From: Bacteroidales bacterium
GTDB lineage: Bacteria; Bacteroidota; Bacteroidia; Bacteroidales; F082
NCBI GenBank assembly: GCA_021647205.1
Contig: JAKIVD010000014.1
Coordinates: forward strand, 38,852 to 102,851
DNA: 64,000 nucleotides
Direction: 5' to 3'
Position 1 is the first letter of the stretch. Each line of letters begins with the position of its first letter. The position numbers were made by a program, and so were the translations under genes. The notes beneath the pieces were generated by a model. It searched no databases, was not told the DNA's origin, and saw only the letters and a list, made by a program, of their open reading frames with translations. Shown here one piece after another: positions 52,801 through 61,636 of this stretch.

Positions 52801-53136
52801 CGCAAAAGCTTCGGGCAATAACTGGTTCAGTACTTCCTGCGTTTTGTCGTAACTTTGTTTATTCAGTTTGTCAATCCTGGCATAGTTGTCTTCTTTTTCA
52901 TTGACATCCATTTCCGGATTGTCTTCAATTCGCTTTTTGAGCCGGGTAATTTCTTCTTCTTCCCCGGCGATGAAATCGCTTATCCGTTGTTTGAATTCCG
53001 CCGTTTTGTTTCGAAGTTCATCGTTGCTCAGTGTACTGATTTTTTCGTAGGCTTCTTTTATTCTTTCGACGTAGGGGTTAACTTCTTTCAGGTCCCGGGT
53101 AGATTTATCCCCAAATAATTTCTTGAAAATACTCAT
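49846..53136 (-). CDS. secA: Preprotein translocase ATPase
   Basis: 1096 residues. Walker A ATGEGKT (191-197), DEAD-like [17 protein letters not shown], a helicase C-domain with [14 protein letters not shown] and [23 protein letters not shown] (in part), and a C-terminal zinc SEC-C domain [15 protein letters not shown]. It drives Sec export of most envelope proteins in the window. Longer than E. coli SecA (901) because of an insertion near the N-terminus (about 55-100) and in the preprotein-binding region, as is usual for Bacteroidota. Confidence 0.98.
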   Translation of the reverse strand: MSIFKKLFGDKSTRDLKEVNPYVERIKEAYEKISTLSNDELRNKTAEFKQRISDFIAGEEEEITRLKKRIEDNPEMDVNEKEDNYARIDKLNKQSYDKTQEVLNQLLPEAFAVIKETAKRFVDNEVVEVTANERDGELAALMDNVNIRDGKAYYDTHWVAGGNMIKWDMVHYDVQLIGGTVLHQGKIAEMATGEGKTLVATLPVYLNALPGKGVHIVTVNDYLAKRDSEWMGMLYMFHGLRVDTIDKHQPNSHERRMAYQADITFGTNNEFGFDYLRDNMTGNPDELVQREHNYVIVDEVDSVLIDDARTPLIISGPTPKGDLQEFDALKADVQKLYNAQKSLVTSILTDAKNALKDRSKSDNVKKGGDQLFRAYRGLPKNKALIKFLSEEGNKALMQKTESFYLQEQAKNMHLIDDELFFVIDENHNSVDLTEKGIDLLSQSYEDNEFFILPDIGMEISELEKQGLPEKEFLKKKSELIKDYSVKSERVHTVHQLLKAYTLFEKDIEYVIMDNKIKIVDEQTGRIMEGRRYSDGLHQAIEAKENVKVEAATQTYATITLQNYFRMYKKLAGMTGTAETEAGELWDIYKLDVIVIPTNRPIIRDDREDLVYKTKREKYNAVIDEIENLVKLKRPVLVGTTSVETSELLSRMLTRRHIDHNVLNAKLHQREAHIVKEAGKPGVVTIATNMAGRGTDIKLGEGVKEAGGLAIIGTERHDSRRVDRQLRGRAGRQGDPGSSQFFVSLEDDLMRMFGSGRIAGIMDRLGLEEGEVIQHSMITKSIERAQKKVEENNFGVRKRLLEYDDVMSSQREVIYKRRRHALFGERLAVDVSNMIYDLCEHIVFEYQDSRDFEGFQMELYRTLATDSPADENEFIAAKAEELTERLFDQVFSAYLEKRKQLAENTLPVITEVYENQSQYENIAIPFSDGMKEVQIIANLQKSVESKGAEVPLAFEKGITLGHIDDAWKEQLREMDDLKQSVQNASYEQKDPLLIYKFESFELFKKMIQKINKDVGSFLIKGDLAIKPQATLREAKLPRGLDRSQMKEERGDLLSQAHSDTQEKSKPQPVKVEKKVGRNDPCPCGSGKKYKHCHGKNA

Positions 53137-53400
53137 TAGTCTATCTGTTTCTTAAGACGAAAGTCCATCAATCAATAATTATTCCAATGATTAGGACTGA
53201 CAATTGGGCGGCAAAGGTAAGGGTTTTCGCGTGTTGGATTTGTTTTATAGCCGGATTGATTGATTTATAGCTTAGACTTTCCTGTGAGCCATCCCAATAG
53301 TTGACAGGAAGCATGGAAGCGTTGGCGGTCAGGTGGGCGGAGGATATTCGCTATAAGACCACAAGACGGGGAAGCGTTCGGGCGTATTGTCAACTTCCGG
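53137..53400. other. Spacer between the TlpA-like gene and secA
   Basis: 264 bp without a gene. It holds a -7 box for secA and a 7-base inverted repeat GTTGACA/TGTCAAC spanning 53299-53394, with GGAAGCGTT repeated inside it. Confidence 0.4.
53212..53219 (-). promoter_or_regulatory. TAnnTTTG -7 box for secA
   Basis: Minus-strand TACCTTTG, 75 nt before the secA ATG. Confidence 0.45.
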
Positions 53401-54864
53401 CTAATCGTTTTTTTTCGGGTGGTTCGTGTCGTATTGAACCATCATTCGCAGCAGGTACAACTCAAGGTTTTCATCTGGCATTGGGGCAGGGCTCAGGGCG
53501 ATGGTCCCATCAGGGTTGATGATTGTGTATGTCGGGTACGTTTTAATATCGTACTGTTCCAGCAATAAAATATCTTTTTTCAAATTGAGTATTGGCCAGT
53601 CGTACAAACGCGACCTGGCATAGTCAACAACCATGTCGTATGCAGGGCCGTAAACAATGGTGATGAGTTGCAACTTGCTGCTGAACTTTTCCTGTAACTC
53701 ACTTAATTGCTGAAAGTGCAGCAGGCAGACCCTGCAATCGGGACGGATAAAACTGAGTAAAACAAACCTGCCTTCAAATTGTTTTATCCTGACCGTATCC
53801 CCGGTTCCGTTTTCCAGTTCAAAAACAGGGGCCGGTGTCCCGTACCGTAATTTTTCCAGTTTCCTGACAAAATTCCGGGCAACCCCCCTGATACGTTCGT
53901 TGCTGTTGTGTTGTTGTATTTCTTTTAGCAGTTCGGCCACCCTGTTTTCCGGCAGGTTGGGATTGTGGCTCTTACGGGCAAGCAGCAGTATGGTTGACAG
54001 CGCCCTCAACTGTGGGTCTTTTGCCAGCAGGCTGTCACGCTTCAACAGCTTGTCGAGGGCTGCAAGGGCATTCGGGGAATTAATGGCCCGGATGGTTTCG
54101 CGGTAGTCAAAACTTTCGGAGGTTCCGAGGTAAGTTTTAATAAAATCGTTGAAAAACTCGGTGTATTGAATGTTGTTGTATAAAACAGCTTGCCCGACAA
54201 AATAGCTTGACAGAATATGTTTTTCTTTTTTCATGCCAATCCATTCCAGTGAGGCAAAAGAATACTTCATGTAGTTTAAAAAGTAAGGTTCGTCAATCCC
54301 GTTGAATTGTGCTTTGGCTTTCTTTTCAAAACCGGCAACCAACCCGCCTGACCGTCCTTTGTAGATTTTGGAACCCTGTTCGTAAAGAAATCTGTTAACC
54401 ATTAAGTTGTAATCGCCAATGGCGAGGTTAAGCCCCCCATCGTCAGCATCAAGGGTAAATTGCAAAGGCAGCCGATCGAAAACAGAACCCTTCCGGGAAG
54501 TGGTGTCGGGTAAAATAGTAAAATTGTAGCGGGCGCCCGGCTTCAGGTAAAATTCCCCTTTATTCAGCCCCACAGCAAGGAAAGCGTAGTTTGTTTTTTC
54601 GATTTCTATTTCCAGCTTAAAATTCCCGTCAGTATCAATTCTGGTGGAAGCAAGGGTTTGTTCAAGGCGCGAAAACTGATCGGCATACACAATGATTCTG
54701 ACCAATTGTCCGGCTTCGCCGACAGCTTTCCCGGTGATACTGACCGTTTGGCCCAAAGAAAAAAGGGTGCTGAGAAAAAAGAGGCAAAACAAAAGCTGCC
54801 GGGGAAGAATGCCTGGCCCGCTTTTCAATCTGCTTTTCATGGTCCTGTTTTTAGTTGTGCTCAT
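53401..54864 (-). CDS. TlpA/ResA-like thioredoxin-fold protein with an N-terminal DUF4369-like domain
   Basis: 487 residues, signal peptide (~20-40, ending LFSLGQ). An N-terminal beta domain (about 41-130) resembles DUF4369 (SITGKAVGEAGQLVRIIVYAD, in part), then a helical middle. The C-terminal thioredoxin fold (about 345-475) has the redox motif CRVC in SFIRPDCRVCLLHF and a cis-proline loop KTYPTYTIINPDG. Predicted periplasmic disulphide reductase or stress protein. Its start overlaps the coaD stop by 14 nt, so it is coupled to coaD. Confidence 0.82.
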   Translation of the reverse strand: MSTTKNRTMKSRLKSGPGILPRQLLFCLFFLSTLFSLGQTVSITGKAVGEAGQLVRIIVYADQFSRLEQTLASTRIDTDGNFKLEIEIEKTNYAFLAVGLNKGEFYLKPGARYNFTILPDTTSRKGSVFDRLPLQFTLDADDGGLNLAIGDYNLMVNRFLYEQGSKIYKGRSGGLVAGFEKKAKAQFNGIDEPYFLNYMKYSFASLEWIGMKKEKHILSSYFVGQAVLYNNIQYTEFFNDFIKTYLGTSESFDYRETIRAINSPNALAALDKLLKRDSLLAKDPQLRALSTILLLARKSHNPNLPENRVAELLKEIQQHNSNERIRGVARNFVRKLEKLRYGTPAPVFELENGTGDTVRIKQFEGRFVLLSFIRPDCRVCLLHFQQLSELQEKFSSKLQLITIVYGPAYDMVVDYARSRLYDWPILNLKKDILLLEQYDIKTYPTYTIINPDGTIALSPAPMPDENLELYLLRMMVQYDTNHPKKND

Positions 54865-55330
54865 TGTTCAACTCATCCTTAACAACATCCGGAACCATGC
54901 TGCTGACATCTCCGCCGTGGCGGATGACATCCCTGACAATTGAAGAGGAAATGGGTGTGTGCCCTGCTTCGGTGAGCAGGAAGATGGTCTCCACCCCGGG
55001 TGCGAGCCGCCTGTTGATTTGCCCGATACCTCTTTCAAATTCAAAGTCGGCGGCGGTGCGCAGCCCGCGTAAAATAAAAGCGGCCTTTTTTTGTTTGCAG
55101 AAGTCAACGGTTAAACCAGTGTAAGTTTCTACGCTGAGTTTTGGTTCGTTCTTGAAAAGTTGTTCAATCCACTTTGTTCGTTGTGCCACGGAAAACATCG
55201 ATTTTTTGTCGGCATTCATCCCGATGGCAACAATCACTTTATCAAATAAGGGGAGTGCCCTTTTAACAATGGAGACATGCCCTAAAGTGATGGGGTCGAA
55301 AGAACCGGGAAAAATAGCAATGTTTTTCAT
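54851..55330 (-). CDS. coaD: Phosphopantetheine adenylyltransferase
   Basis: 159 residues; makes dephospho-CoA from 4'-phosphopantetheine and ATP. Nucleotidyltransferase motif FPGSFDPITLGH and second motif SSSIVRD (ISSTxxR-type) are both present, with RGLRTAADFEFE for substrate contact. It lies between the nudix gene upstream and the TlpA-like gene downstream on the minus strand. Confidence 0.95.
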   Translation of the reverse strand: MKNIAIFPGSFDPITLGHVSIVKRALPLFDKVIVAIGMNADKKSMFSVAQRTKWIEQLFKNEPKLSVETYTGLTVDFCKQKKAAFILRGLRTAADFEFERGIGQINRRLAPGVETIFLLTEAGHTPISSSIVRDVIRHGGDVSSMVPDVVKDELNNEHN

Positions 55331-55366
55331 TTACTTGTATTTTTGAAATTGTTATCCCCCTGTGCG

Positions 55367-55392
55367 AACCGGCGGCTTAACCCTTCGGTTCA
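55367..55392. repeat. Palindromic element, second copy of the AACCGAC family
   Basis: Matches 27889-27914 in 23 of 26 positions, with a shared central CGGCTTAACC and TCGGTTCA end. It lies in the nudix-coaD spacer. Confidence 0.6.
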
Positions 55393-55442
55393 GTGAAGAC
55401 TTCTTGTTGCGTAAATCAAAGTGTAAAAATACAGTAATCGGT

Positions 55443-56051
55443 TCAATCCTGAAAGAATGGCAAAAAGTTCTCTTTCAACGAACGGTAACTTGTCTCAATG
55501 GCCTGTTTGCTTTTTTCTTTGTCCAGCCAGAGAGCTTCTGTTATACCCTCTTCAGCCTGAGGGCGTAAAGGGGTCTTGCTTTTTGAGAACATCAAAAACC
55601 AAAACGTCTTTTTTAAAACAAAACGGTTGTTGAGCCGGTAAATATGGTAAGTGGCCGACAGCTCACCCTCCGGTATGAGGTGGGGAAGTCCTGTTTCCTC
55701 CCTCACTTCCCGGATTGCCGTTTCGCCGGGGGATTCATTTTTTTCAATTTTTCCTTTGGGCAAGTCCCAAATACCCAGGCGCCGGATAAACAAATACGCC
55801 CCTGCTTTGTTTCTGACAAGACCTCCGGCAGCTTCCATGTAATGAAAATAGCTTTTTACGCCGTTAAATAAATCATCAGCATCGAAACCGGTTAAAAACG
55901 TGTCCTTTCTCCGGTCCCGGTGAAGAAAATCATCAAGAAAAAGAAATATCCCCCTTTTGTCGGCTACTACTGCCCTTTGTGCAGAACTTCCTTTCATTGT
56001 TAGTTGTCCCCCGATAATAATGGCCGAACTGTTGAAAAAAACTTTATACAT
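55443..56051 (-). CDS. NUDIX hydrolase
   Basis: 202 residues with a complete Nudix box at residues 100-122 (G, five residues, E106, seven residues, REVREETGL). The first ~70 residues precede the domain and are not recognised (RAVVADKRGIFLFLDDFLHR, in part). It hydrolyses a nucleoside diphosphate linked to another moiety; the substrate is not predictable. Divergent to pyrE and first gene of a probable nudix-coaD-TlpA operon. Confidence 0.9.
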   Translation of the reverse strand: MYKVFFNSSAIIIGGQLTMKGSSAQRAVVADKRGIFLFLDDFLHRDRRKDTFLTGFDADDLFNGVKSYFHYMEAAGGLVRNKAGAYLFIRRLGIWDLPKGKIEKNESPGETAIREVREETGLPHLIPEGELSATYHIYRLNNRFVLKKTFWFLMFSKSKTPLRPQAEEGITEALWLDKEKSKQAIETSYRSLKENFLPFFQD

Positions 56052-56147
56052 TTGTGCCCTGATTTCAGGTTCATTCTATTAAATTAACAAAGACCTTTCT
56101 TAATACATCCGGTAACAGGCCGCCACCCTTCAAAACGAAACCTTTCC

Positions 56148-56801
56148 ATGATTCTTAACACCGATACAGCAGAAAGAATTGCTGAAAACTTATTGCAAAT
56201 AAAAGCAATTAAGTTGAACCCATCCAAGCCTTTTACCTGGGCTTCTGGCCTCAGGTCGCCCATTTATTGCGATAACCGTATTTCCTTGTCGTACCCCAAA
56301 ATCAGGACTTTCATCCGCCAGGAACTGGTGAAAGCCATTGGCGAACATTTTGGTGATGTTGATGTAATTGCCGGTGTGGCCACGGCCGGTATCCCGCAGG
56401 GAATGCTCGTTGCACAGGAAATGGGCCTGCCGTTTATTTACGTCCGCTCAGCCAAAAAATCGCACGGCATGACCAATATGATCGAAGGGGTGCTGAATTC
56501 CGGCCAGTCGGTAGTGGTTGTCGAGGACCTGGTGTCAACCGGCAAAAGCAGCCTCGCGGCAGTGGAAGCACTTGAACAGGCCGGCGCCAGGGTAAAAGGG
56601 ATGGTGTCTATTTTTACCTACGGACTGGCTGTTGCCGACGAGAATTTTAAAAAGACCAAATGTAAGCTGATCGCGCTTTCGGACTACGAACATTTAATTC
56701 AATCGGCCATTACCGGAAAGAATATTTCGAAAAAAGATCAGAAATCTCTGCTCGACTGGCGAACGGACCCGAAGGCTTGGAGCGATGAACAAACAGCTTA
56801 A
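56148..56801 (+). CDS. pyrE: Orotate phosphoribosyltransferase
   Basis: 217 residues; forms OMP from orotate and PRPP. The PRPP-binding motif is VVVVEDLVSTGKSS; the flexible catalytic loop is RSAKKSHGMTNMIEG; WASGLRSPIYCDNR is typical of the N-terminal half. The stop codon lies inside a partial copy of the AACCGAC palindrome family (56796-56811). Confidence 0.95.
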   Translation: MILNTDTAERIAENLLQIKAIKLNPSKPFTWASGLRSPIYCDNRISLSYPKIRTFIRQELVKAIGEHFGDVDVIAGVATAGIPQGMLVAQEMGLPFIYVRSAKKSHGMTNMIEGVLNSGQSVVVVEDLVSTGKSSLAAVEALEQAGARVKGMVSIFTYGLAVADENFKKTKCKLIALSDYEHLIQSAITGKNISKKDQKSLLDWRTDPKAWSDEQTA

Positions 56802-56850
56802 CCCGTCGGTTGGTAATGCGGAAAAAATTGTTTTAAAAAAATGTGCGCAA

Positions 56851-57252
56851 ATGAAAATAAACGGTAAACCCACAACAATTAATACCACACCTGAAAATGT
56901 ATTTGAGTTCCTGAGCAACTTCAACAACTTTGAGCAGCTCATGCCCGCGCAGGTTACCAATTGGAAATCAGATGCGGATTCCTGTACTTTTACCATTCAG
57001 GGCATGGCCACAATTGGCCTGAAATACGCACGGAAGGAAGCCCACAAACTGATCGAAGTCGTCCCCGATGGAAAATCACCCATCAATTTTAACCTGACAA
57101 TCACCATGGCCCCCGACGAAGCTGACGGGCAAAAAACCATTGCCACTGTGGAGATCGATGCCCAGATGAACCCGATGATGGCCATGATGGTGAAAAAACC
57201 CATGCAGAATCTTGTGGATGTAATTGCCGGCAACCTAAACGGGATTTTTTAA
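56851..57252 (+). CDS. SRPBCC-fold (START/Bet v1-like) protein
   Basis: 133 residues from ATG 56851, which gives the usual MKINGKPTTINTTPENVFEFL opening in part. An upstream ATG at 56785 would add 22 poorly conserved residues and overlap pyrE by 17 bp. Helix-grip hydrophobic pocket fold; ligand unknown. The C-terminal helix is Met-rich (MNPMMAMMVKKPMQ). It is probably cotranscribed with pyrE. Confidence 0.8.
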   Translation: MKINGKPTTINTTPENVFEFLSNFNNFEQLMPAQVTNWKSDADSCTFTIQGMATIGLKYARKEAHKLIEVVPDGKSPINFNLTITMAPDEADGQKTIATVEIDAQMNPMMAMMVKKPMQNLVDVIAGNLNGIF

Positions 57253-57257
57253 GCCCA

Positions 57258-57287
57258 ACCGCAAGCCACCGCAAGTCACCGCGAGCT
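57258..57287. repeat. 10-nt tandem repeat in a convergent spacer
   Basis: ACCGCAAGCC, ACCGCAAGTC, ACCGCGAGCT: three units between the SRPBCC and birA stops. Confidence 0.6.
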
Positions 57288-58029
57288 AAAGCACAAACCC
57301 CACTTCTTTAAAATCATAAAGCCCCTCTTCCCCATTTTCGTGCCGTAACATGAGCTGGCCAAATTTTCCGATGCCCGAAATACTGGCCTTGAATGCTTCC
57401 CCCTTCACTTTAAAAACAGATGTTTCCCGGTAACGGAAAAGATGTGACAGGTATTTTTTTTCAACTTCTTTACGTAGCAGTGGCGATGCCGCCTGGCCAT
57501 AATGTTTTCCGATCTGCTTCAATAAACTGTCAAGTAACTTCTCCCGGTCCAGGGGTTTGCCGGTAAAATGGACAAGCGAAACCGGGTTGGGCGCATCCGA
57601 AAAAAAATGTTGCTGGTTCACGTTCAACCCGATACCAACGATTGAAAAATCGATGCTTTGCCCTTTAATGAAATTCTGAACAAGAATTCCGGCGGCTTTT
57701 TGCTCGCCAATATAAATATCATTGGGCCATTTGATTGTTACTTTTTCCTTTGGCAGGATATTTCCGAGCACATCGGCCATGGCCAGGGAAACAATTTGTG
57801 TCAACAGGAACTGCTGACTGGGGGGTAGAAAAGCAGGCTTAAGCAACAAGCTAAACGTCAGGTTTTTGCCCAGTTCGCTTTCCCAGGTGTTATGCCCGTG
57901 CCCACGGCCTGCTGATTGCTCCTCAGCCCAAATAACAAAACCTTCTTCGGCTTTTTCGCGGGAAACAAAATCCTGCATCCACCTGTTGGTTGAGCCGGTA
58001 CTTTTTATCCTGAGAACGTTTGAATCCAT
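57286..58029 (-). CDS. birA: Biotin-[acetyl-CoA-carboxylase] ligase
   Basis: 247 residues from ATG 58029; the longer frame to 58080 begins with GTG and adds a non-homologous lead. Biotin/lipoate ligase fold: RIKSTGSTNRWMQDF, the biotin-adenylate loop EEQSAGRGHGHNTWES, the catalytic-lysine region IKWPNDIYIGEQKAAGILVQ. No N-terminal helix-turn-helix, so it is a group I enzyme without repressor function. Its -7 box ends 3 nt before the ATG. Confidence 0.92.
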   Translation of the reverse strand: MDSNVLRIKSTGSTNRWMQDFVSREKAEEGFVIWAEEQSAGRGHGHNTWESELGKNLTFSLLLKPAFLPPSQQFLLTQIVSLAMADVLGNILPKEKVTIKWPNDIYIGEQKAAGILVQNFIKGQSIDFSIVGIGLNVNQQHFFSDAPNPVSLVHFTGKPLDREKLLDSLLKQIGKHYGQAASPLLRKEVEKKYLSHLFRYRETSVFKVKGEAFKASISGIGKFGQLMLRHENGEEGLYDFKEVGFVL

Positions 58030-58032
58030 ACG

Positions 58033-58040
58033 CAAATTTA
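58033..58040 (-). promoter_or_regulatory. TAnnTTTG -7 box abutting birA
   Basis: Minus-strand TAAATTTG, CGT, then the birA ATG. Same close spacing as at guaA. Confidence 0.5.
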
Positions 58041-58123
58041 ATACAAAGCCAGTTAATTGGCGAAACAGAAAGTTAAACACTGTTAACGGAGCCCGTAATA
58101 GCGCTTAACAAAGTGAAAATCCT

Positions 58124-58131
58124 TACTTTTG
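58124..58131 (+). promoter_or_regulatory. TAnnTTTG -7 box for the rsfS-ftsH run
   Basis: TACTTTTG, 20 nt before the rsfS ATG at 58152. It lies downstream of the alternative GTG start at 58113, which argues against that start. Confidence 0.55.
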
Positions 58132-58151
58132 CCGCAAAATTGATAGGCGTA

Positions 58152-58529
58152 ATGCAAAAAAAAATCATCAGGGACGACACTGATTTTGTGCTGAGCCGGG
58201 TTGTTAAAGCCATGCAGGACAAAAAAGCCAAAAAAATCATCAGTCTCGACCTGTCCGAAATTCCCAATTCAGTGACCCAATATTACGTAATTTGTCATGC
58301 CGGTTCCAAACAGCAACTTGGCGCCATTTACGACAATGTCGTAGAGGAAGTTCAGAAAAACTGCGGTGTCAAGCCGTTTCATCGCGAGGGCATCGAAAAT
58401 TCGGAATGGATTTTGATAGACTACTTCGACATTGTTGTCCACGTTTTTCTTGAAGACATCAGGGCCTTCTATCATTTGGAAGATTTGTGGGCAGACGCGG
58501 CATTAAAGGAATATGCAAGCGACGACTAA
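58152..58529 (+). CDS. rsfS: Ribosome silencing factor
   Basis: 125 residues from ATG 58152. RsfS/Iojap family: binds uL14 and blocks subunit joining when nutrients are scarce. Conserved stretches: KKAKKIISLDLSEI, YYVICHAGSKQQLGAI, and DYFDIVVHVFLEDIRAFYHLEDLW (in part). Starts the rsfS-ftsH-LUD gene run, with ftsH 28 bp later. Confidence 0.92.
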   Translation: MQKKIIRDDTDFVLSRVVKAMQDKKAKKIISLDLSEIPNSVTQYYVICHAGSKQQLGAIYDNVVEEVQKNCGVKPFHREGIENSEWILIDYFDIVVHVFLEDIRAFYHLEDLWADAALKEYASDD

Positions 58530-58557
58530 CAGTGAAATTTATTAAGTCAGAGACAGA

Positions 58558-60663
58558 ATGGCAGAAGAAAAAAAAGATAACAAGAATAAATCCCCGAAAA
58601 AAGAAAGCAACAACCTCTTTGGCAACCTGACCGGGGGTGGCGACGGGAATAAACCCAAATTCAACTTCTACTGGATTTACGGTTTGCTGTTGGCGGTTTT
58701 TATCGGTATACAGTTTATGAACTGGGGCACCGAAGCAAAAAAAACGGATTGGCGTGACCTGAAAGAAATGCTTGCGGCCAATGATGTGGAAAAAATCATC
58801 CTGGTCAACAAGGAAATAGCAGAAATTTTTATCAAACCCGATAAACTCAATCAGGAAAGGTATATTGATGTAAAAGAAAAATCAGGCATCAATAAGAATT
58901 TACCCCAGTTTTATTATAATGTCGGTTCGGTTGATAAATTCCAGGAAGACGTTGAGAAGGCGCAACAGGGCGTAGATGACCCGGTTTACGTTGAAACTGA
59001 AATCAGGCACGACTGGACAGGTGAAATAATCGGATGGGTATTGCCCATTGCGTTGATTGTCGGCGTCTGGTTCTTTTTCATGCGCATGATGAGCCGTGGC
59101 GGTGGCGGTGCCGGCGGGCAGATATTTAACATCGGCAAATCGAAGGCACAGGTTTATGATAAAAAAACCAGTGTCAACATCAGTTTTAAGGATGTTGCCG
59201 GACTGGCTGAAGCCAAGGTGGAAATTGCCGAAATTGTGGACTTCTTAAAAACACCTGAGAAATATACCAAGCTTGGTGGTAAAATCCCACGCGGTGTATT
59301 GCTTGTCGGCCCTCCGGGGACGGGAAAAACCTTGTTGGCAAAATCTGTTGCCGGCGAAGCCCATGTCCCGTTTTATTCCATTTCGGGCTCTGATTTTGTC
59401 GAAATGTTTGTCGGGGTTGGTGCCTCCAGGGTGCGCGACCTTTTTAAACAGGCCAAAGACAAAGCACCCAGTATTATTTTTATCGACGAAATTGATGCCA
59501 TTGGCCGTGCCAGGGGAAAGAACCCGATGACCGGTGCCAACGACGAACGAGAAAACACACTCAACCAGTTGCTCACCGAGATGGATGGTTTTCAGCCAAA
59601 CTCGGGGGTCATTATTCTGGCGGCAACCAACCGTGCCGATATCCTTGACAAAGCCCTGATGCGGGCAGGCCGCTTCGACAGGCAAATTCACGTTGAACTT
59701 CCCGACCTCGAAGAAAGAAAAGCAATATTTGAAGTACACATGCGCCCGCTCAAATTGAGCAAGTTGGTCAACGTTGTGTTCCTGGCCAAACAAACTCCGG
59801 GCTTTTCGGGCGCTGATATTGCCAATGTGTGTAACGAATCGGCACTGATTGCCGCCCGCTCAAACCACGAAGAGATTTCGCGCCAGGATTTTATGGATGC
59901 CATTGACCGGATTATCGGCGGACTGGAAAAGAAGAATAAGATTATCTCCCCTTCCGAGAAAAAAGTAGTGGCTTACCACGAAGCGGGACATGCCGCTATC
60001 AGTTGGTTGCTGCAACATGCGCACCCACTGGTGAAGGTAACCATTGTGCCGAGGGGAAAATCGCTGGGCGCTGCCTGGTACCTGCCCGAAGAACGCCAAA
60101 TTACGACCTTCGAACAAATGCTTGACGAGCTTACCGCTGCGCTCGGGGGCCGCGCTGCCGAACAGGTGGTTTTTGGAAAAGTCTCCACCGGCGCCCTCAA
60201 CGACCTTGAAAAAGTAACCAAACAGGCTTTTGCCATGGTGGCCTATTACGGGTTCAGTAAAAAGATTGGTAACATCAGTTTCTACGACTCCACGGGCCAG
60301 CAGGACTACGCATTCAACAAGCCCTTCAGTGAAAAAACCAATGAAATTATCGATGCCGAAGTTACCGAAATTGTAGAAACCTCGTACATACGTGCCATTA
60401 AAGTGCTCACCGAAAATAAGGAAGGATTGGAAAAACTGGCGCAAAAACTGCTTGAAAAAGAAGTAATCTTTGGCGAGGACCTCGAAACAATTTTTGGAAA
60501 ACGGCCCTGGGGCGATTCCATCGCACTGATGGCCGAGAACGGAAACAACAAACCGGAAAGCGCTGAGCCGAAAGAAAACGGGAAAGCAGATGGGAACGGG
60601 CAGCAGGAGCCCGGTGCGGAAAACACGGACAAGCCTGATCCAGCGGCCGAAAAAACCAGTTAG
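58558..60663 (+). CDS. ftsH: ATP-dependent zinc metalloprotease FtsH
   Basis: 701 residues. Two membrane helices (about 38-56 and 158-176) flank the periplasmic domain. AAA domain: Walker A GPPGTGKT (251-258), Walker [12 protein letters not shown] region [20 protein letters not shown]. Zinc site HEAGH (474-478). The C-terminal ~50 residues are Glu/Asn/Lys-rich and likely disordered. It degrades membrane and short-lived cytosolic proteins. The short glycine-rich linker [11 protein letters not shown] after the second helix is usual. Confidence 0.97.
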   Translation: MAEEKKDNKNKSPKKESNNLFGNLTGGGDGNKPKFNFYWIYGLLLAVFIGIQFMNWGTEAKKTDWRDLKEMLAANDVEKIILVNKEIAEIFIKPDKLNQERYIDVKEKSGINKNLPQFYYNVGSVDKFQEDVEKAQQGVDDPVYVETEIRHDWTGEIIGWVLPIALIVGVWFFFMRMMSRGGGGAGGQIFNIGKSKAQVYDKKTSVNISFKDVAGLAEAKVEIAEIVDFLKTPEKYTKLGGKIPRGVLLVGPPGTGKTLLAKSVAGEAHVPFYSISGSDFVEMFVGVGASRVRDLFKQAKDKAPSIIFIDEIDAIGRARGKNPMTGANDERENTLNQLLTEMDGFQPNSGVIILAATNRADILDKALMRAGRFDRQIHVELPDLEERKAIFEVHMRPLKLSKLVNVVFLAKQTPGFSGADIANVCNESALIAARSNHEEISRQDFMDAIDRIIGGLEKKNKIISPSEKKVVAYHEAGHAAISWLLQHAHPLVKVTIVPRGKSLGAAWYLPEERQITTFEQMLDELTAALGGRAAEQVVFGKVSTGALNDLEKVTKQAFAMVAYYGFSKKIGNISFYDSTGQQDYAFNKPFSEKTNEIIDAEVTEIVETSYIRAIKVLTENKEGLEKLAQKLLEKEVIFGEDLETIFGKRPWGDSIALMAENGNNKPESAEPKENGKADGNGQQEPGAENTDKPDPAAEKTS

Positions 60664-60692
60664 TTTAATTCCTGACAGATAAAGCAAGAGGT

Positions 60693-61337
60693 ATGCAGGA
60701 AACGACCACCAAAGAAAAGATACTGAAGCGGATCCGCCATGCGCTGATCAGTAAAAAAGAGAACCCGTTTTCTGCCGTTGATTTTAAGTCGTCAGTTTAC
60801 CAGGATTTCGAAGAGGAGGAACCGGTCGTTCAGTTTGCGCTCAAATTGAACCAGGCCGGCGGAAATTTCATTTATTGTGAAAATGAGAAAGCCGTTGCCG
60901 AAAACATGCACTTGCTTGTTGAACAACAGAAATGGTCACGGCTGTTTACACTTGACGAATCTGTTTTAAGCTTGTTGCAGGATGGCCGGTTTGAATTGGA
61001 AAGCAGTCCTGAAAGATTCAACAATTTACAAGTCGGTATAAGCCGATGTGATTTCCTGATTGCCCGTTTTGGAAGTGTCATGGTTTCTTCGGCACTGGCT
61101 ACGGGAAGGCGCCTGTTTGTTTATCCCGAAGTTCATGTAGTAATTGCCCGTGCCTCGCAGGTAGTGTCCGAACTTAAAGAGGCACTGAGTGGAATAAAGA
61201 AAAAATACTCCGGGAATCTCCCGTCCCAGATTACAGTCATCACCGGCCCGAGCCGGACAGCCGACATTGAAAAAACACTGGTGATGGGCGCCCACGGCCC
61301 CAAGGAGCTCTTCGTGTTGCTGGTTGACGATCTTTAG
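60693..61337 (+). CDS. LUD-domain protein (LutC/YkgG-like)
   Basis: 214 residues of the LUD (lactate-utilisation) fold. The core includes GRFELESSPERFNNLQVGISRCDFLIARFGSVMVSS (split over ~90-130) and the C-terminal ITGPSRTADIEKTLVMGAHGP. In other bacteria LutC acts with LutA and LutB in lactate oxidation; no LutA/B genes are here. The position after ftsH (29 bp) seems to be a Bacteroidota arrangement, so a separate role is possible. Confidence 0.82.
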   Translation: MQETTTKEKILKRIRHALISKKENPFSAVDFKSSVYQDFEEEEPVVQFALKLNQAGGNFIYCENEKAVAENMHLLVEQQKWSRLFTLDESVLSLLQDGRFELESSPERFNNLQVGISRCDFLIARFGSVMVSSALATGRRLFVYPEVHVVIARASQVVSELKEALSGIKKKYSGNLPSQITVITGPSRTADIEKTLVMGAHGPKELFVLLVDDL

Positions 61338-61601
61338 TAAGATTTATTTTATTGCGCTGTGCGGGACTTGCAATCCCGAACAACCCCGCTGAGTAGATTT
61401 ATTCTCAGCGGGTTGGAATTTGTGCTGCTCAGCGGTCTTTTGGGCTGTTTGTAATTTGCAATCCCGAACCAAAGGGTATTTGGCGCAAGCTTACAAAGAT
61501 AAAGACCCGAAATCCAATACCTTCGCTGATTACTAATCAGGAAGCGCGCATGGCATGTGAGTATGCATAAAAATTCATCTTTATCGTTTCCTGCATTTTT
61601 G
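61338..61601. other. Repeat-like spacer between the LUD gene and cdsA
   Basis: 264 bp without a credible gene. A strong hairpin at 61381-61415 pairs CAACC-C-CCGCTGAG with CTCAGCGGGTTG. TTGCAATCCCGAAC occurs twice (61368-61381 and 61455-61468), 87 bp apart. The stretch 61361-61378 forms a small GGGA-N7-TCCC hairpin. It may be a remnant of a small mobile or REP-like element. Confidence 0.5.
61381..61415. terminator. Strong hairpin downstream of the ftsH-LUD run
   Basis: A 12-bp stem with one bulged C and a 10-nt AT-rich loop, 44 nt after the LUD gene stop; no clear U-tract. Confidence 0.5.
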
Positions 61602-61609
61602 TACGTTTG
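61602..61609 (+). promoter_or_regulatory. TAnnTTTG -7 box for cdsA-psd
   Basis: TACGTTTG overlaps the TTG at 61607, so that TTG cannot be the start of the mRNA's reading frame if this is the promoter; the TTG at 61637 then becomes the start. Confidence 0.5.
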
Positions 61610-61636
61610 CACTTAAGTAAACCAAAAAGCTTTCTT

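Noticed and set aside
60693..61337. Complete lactate-utilisation (lutABC) operon
   Set aside because: Only a LutC-like LUD protein is present; no LutA or LutB genes flank it.
61349..61612. 87-codon minus-strand frame between the LUD gene and cdsA
   Set aside because: It runs through the hairpin and the 14-nt repeats and has no recognisable domain, so repeat-derived text is more likely than a gene.
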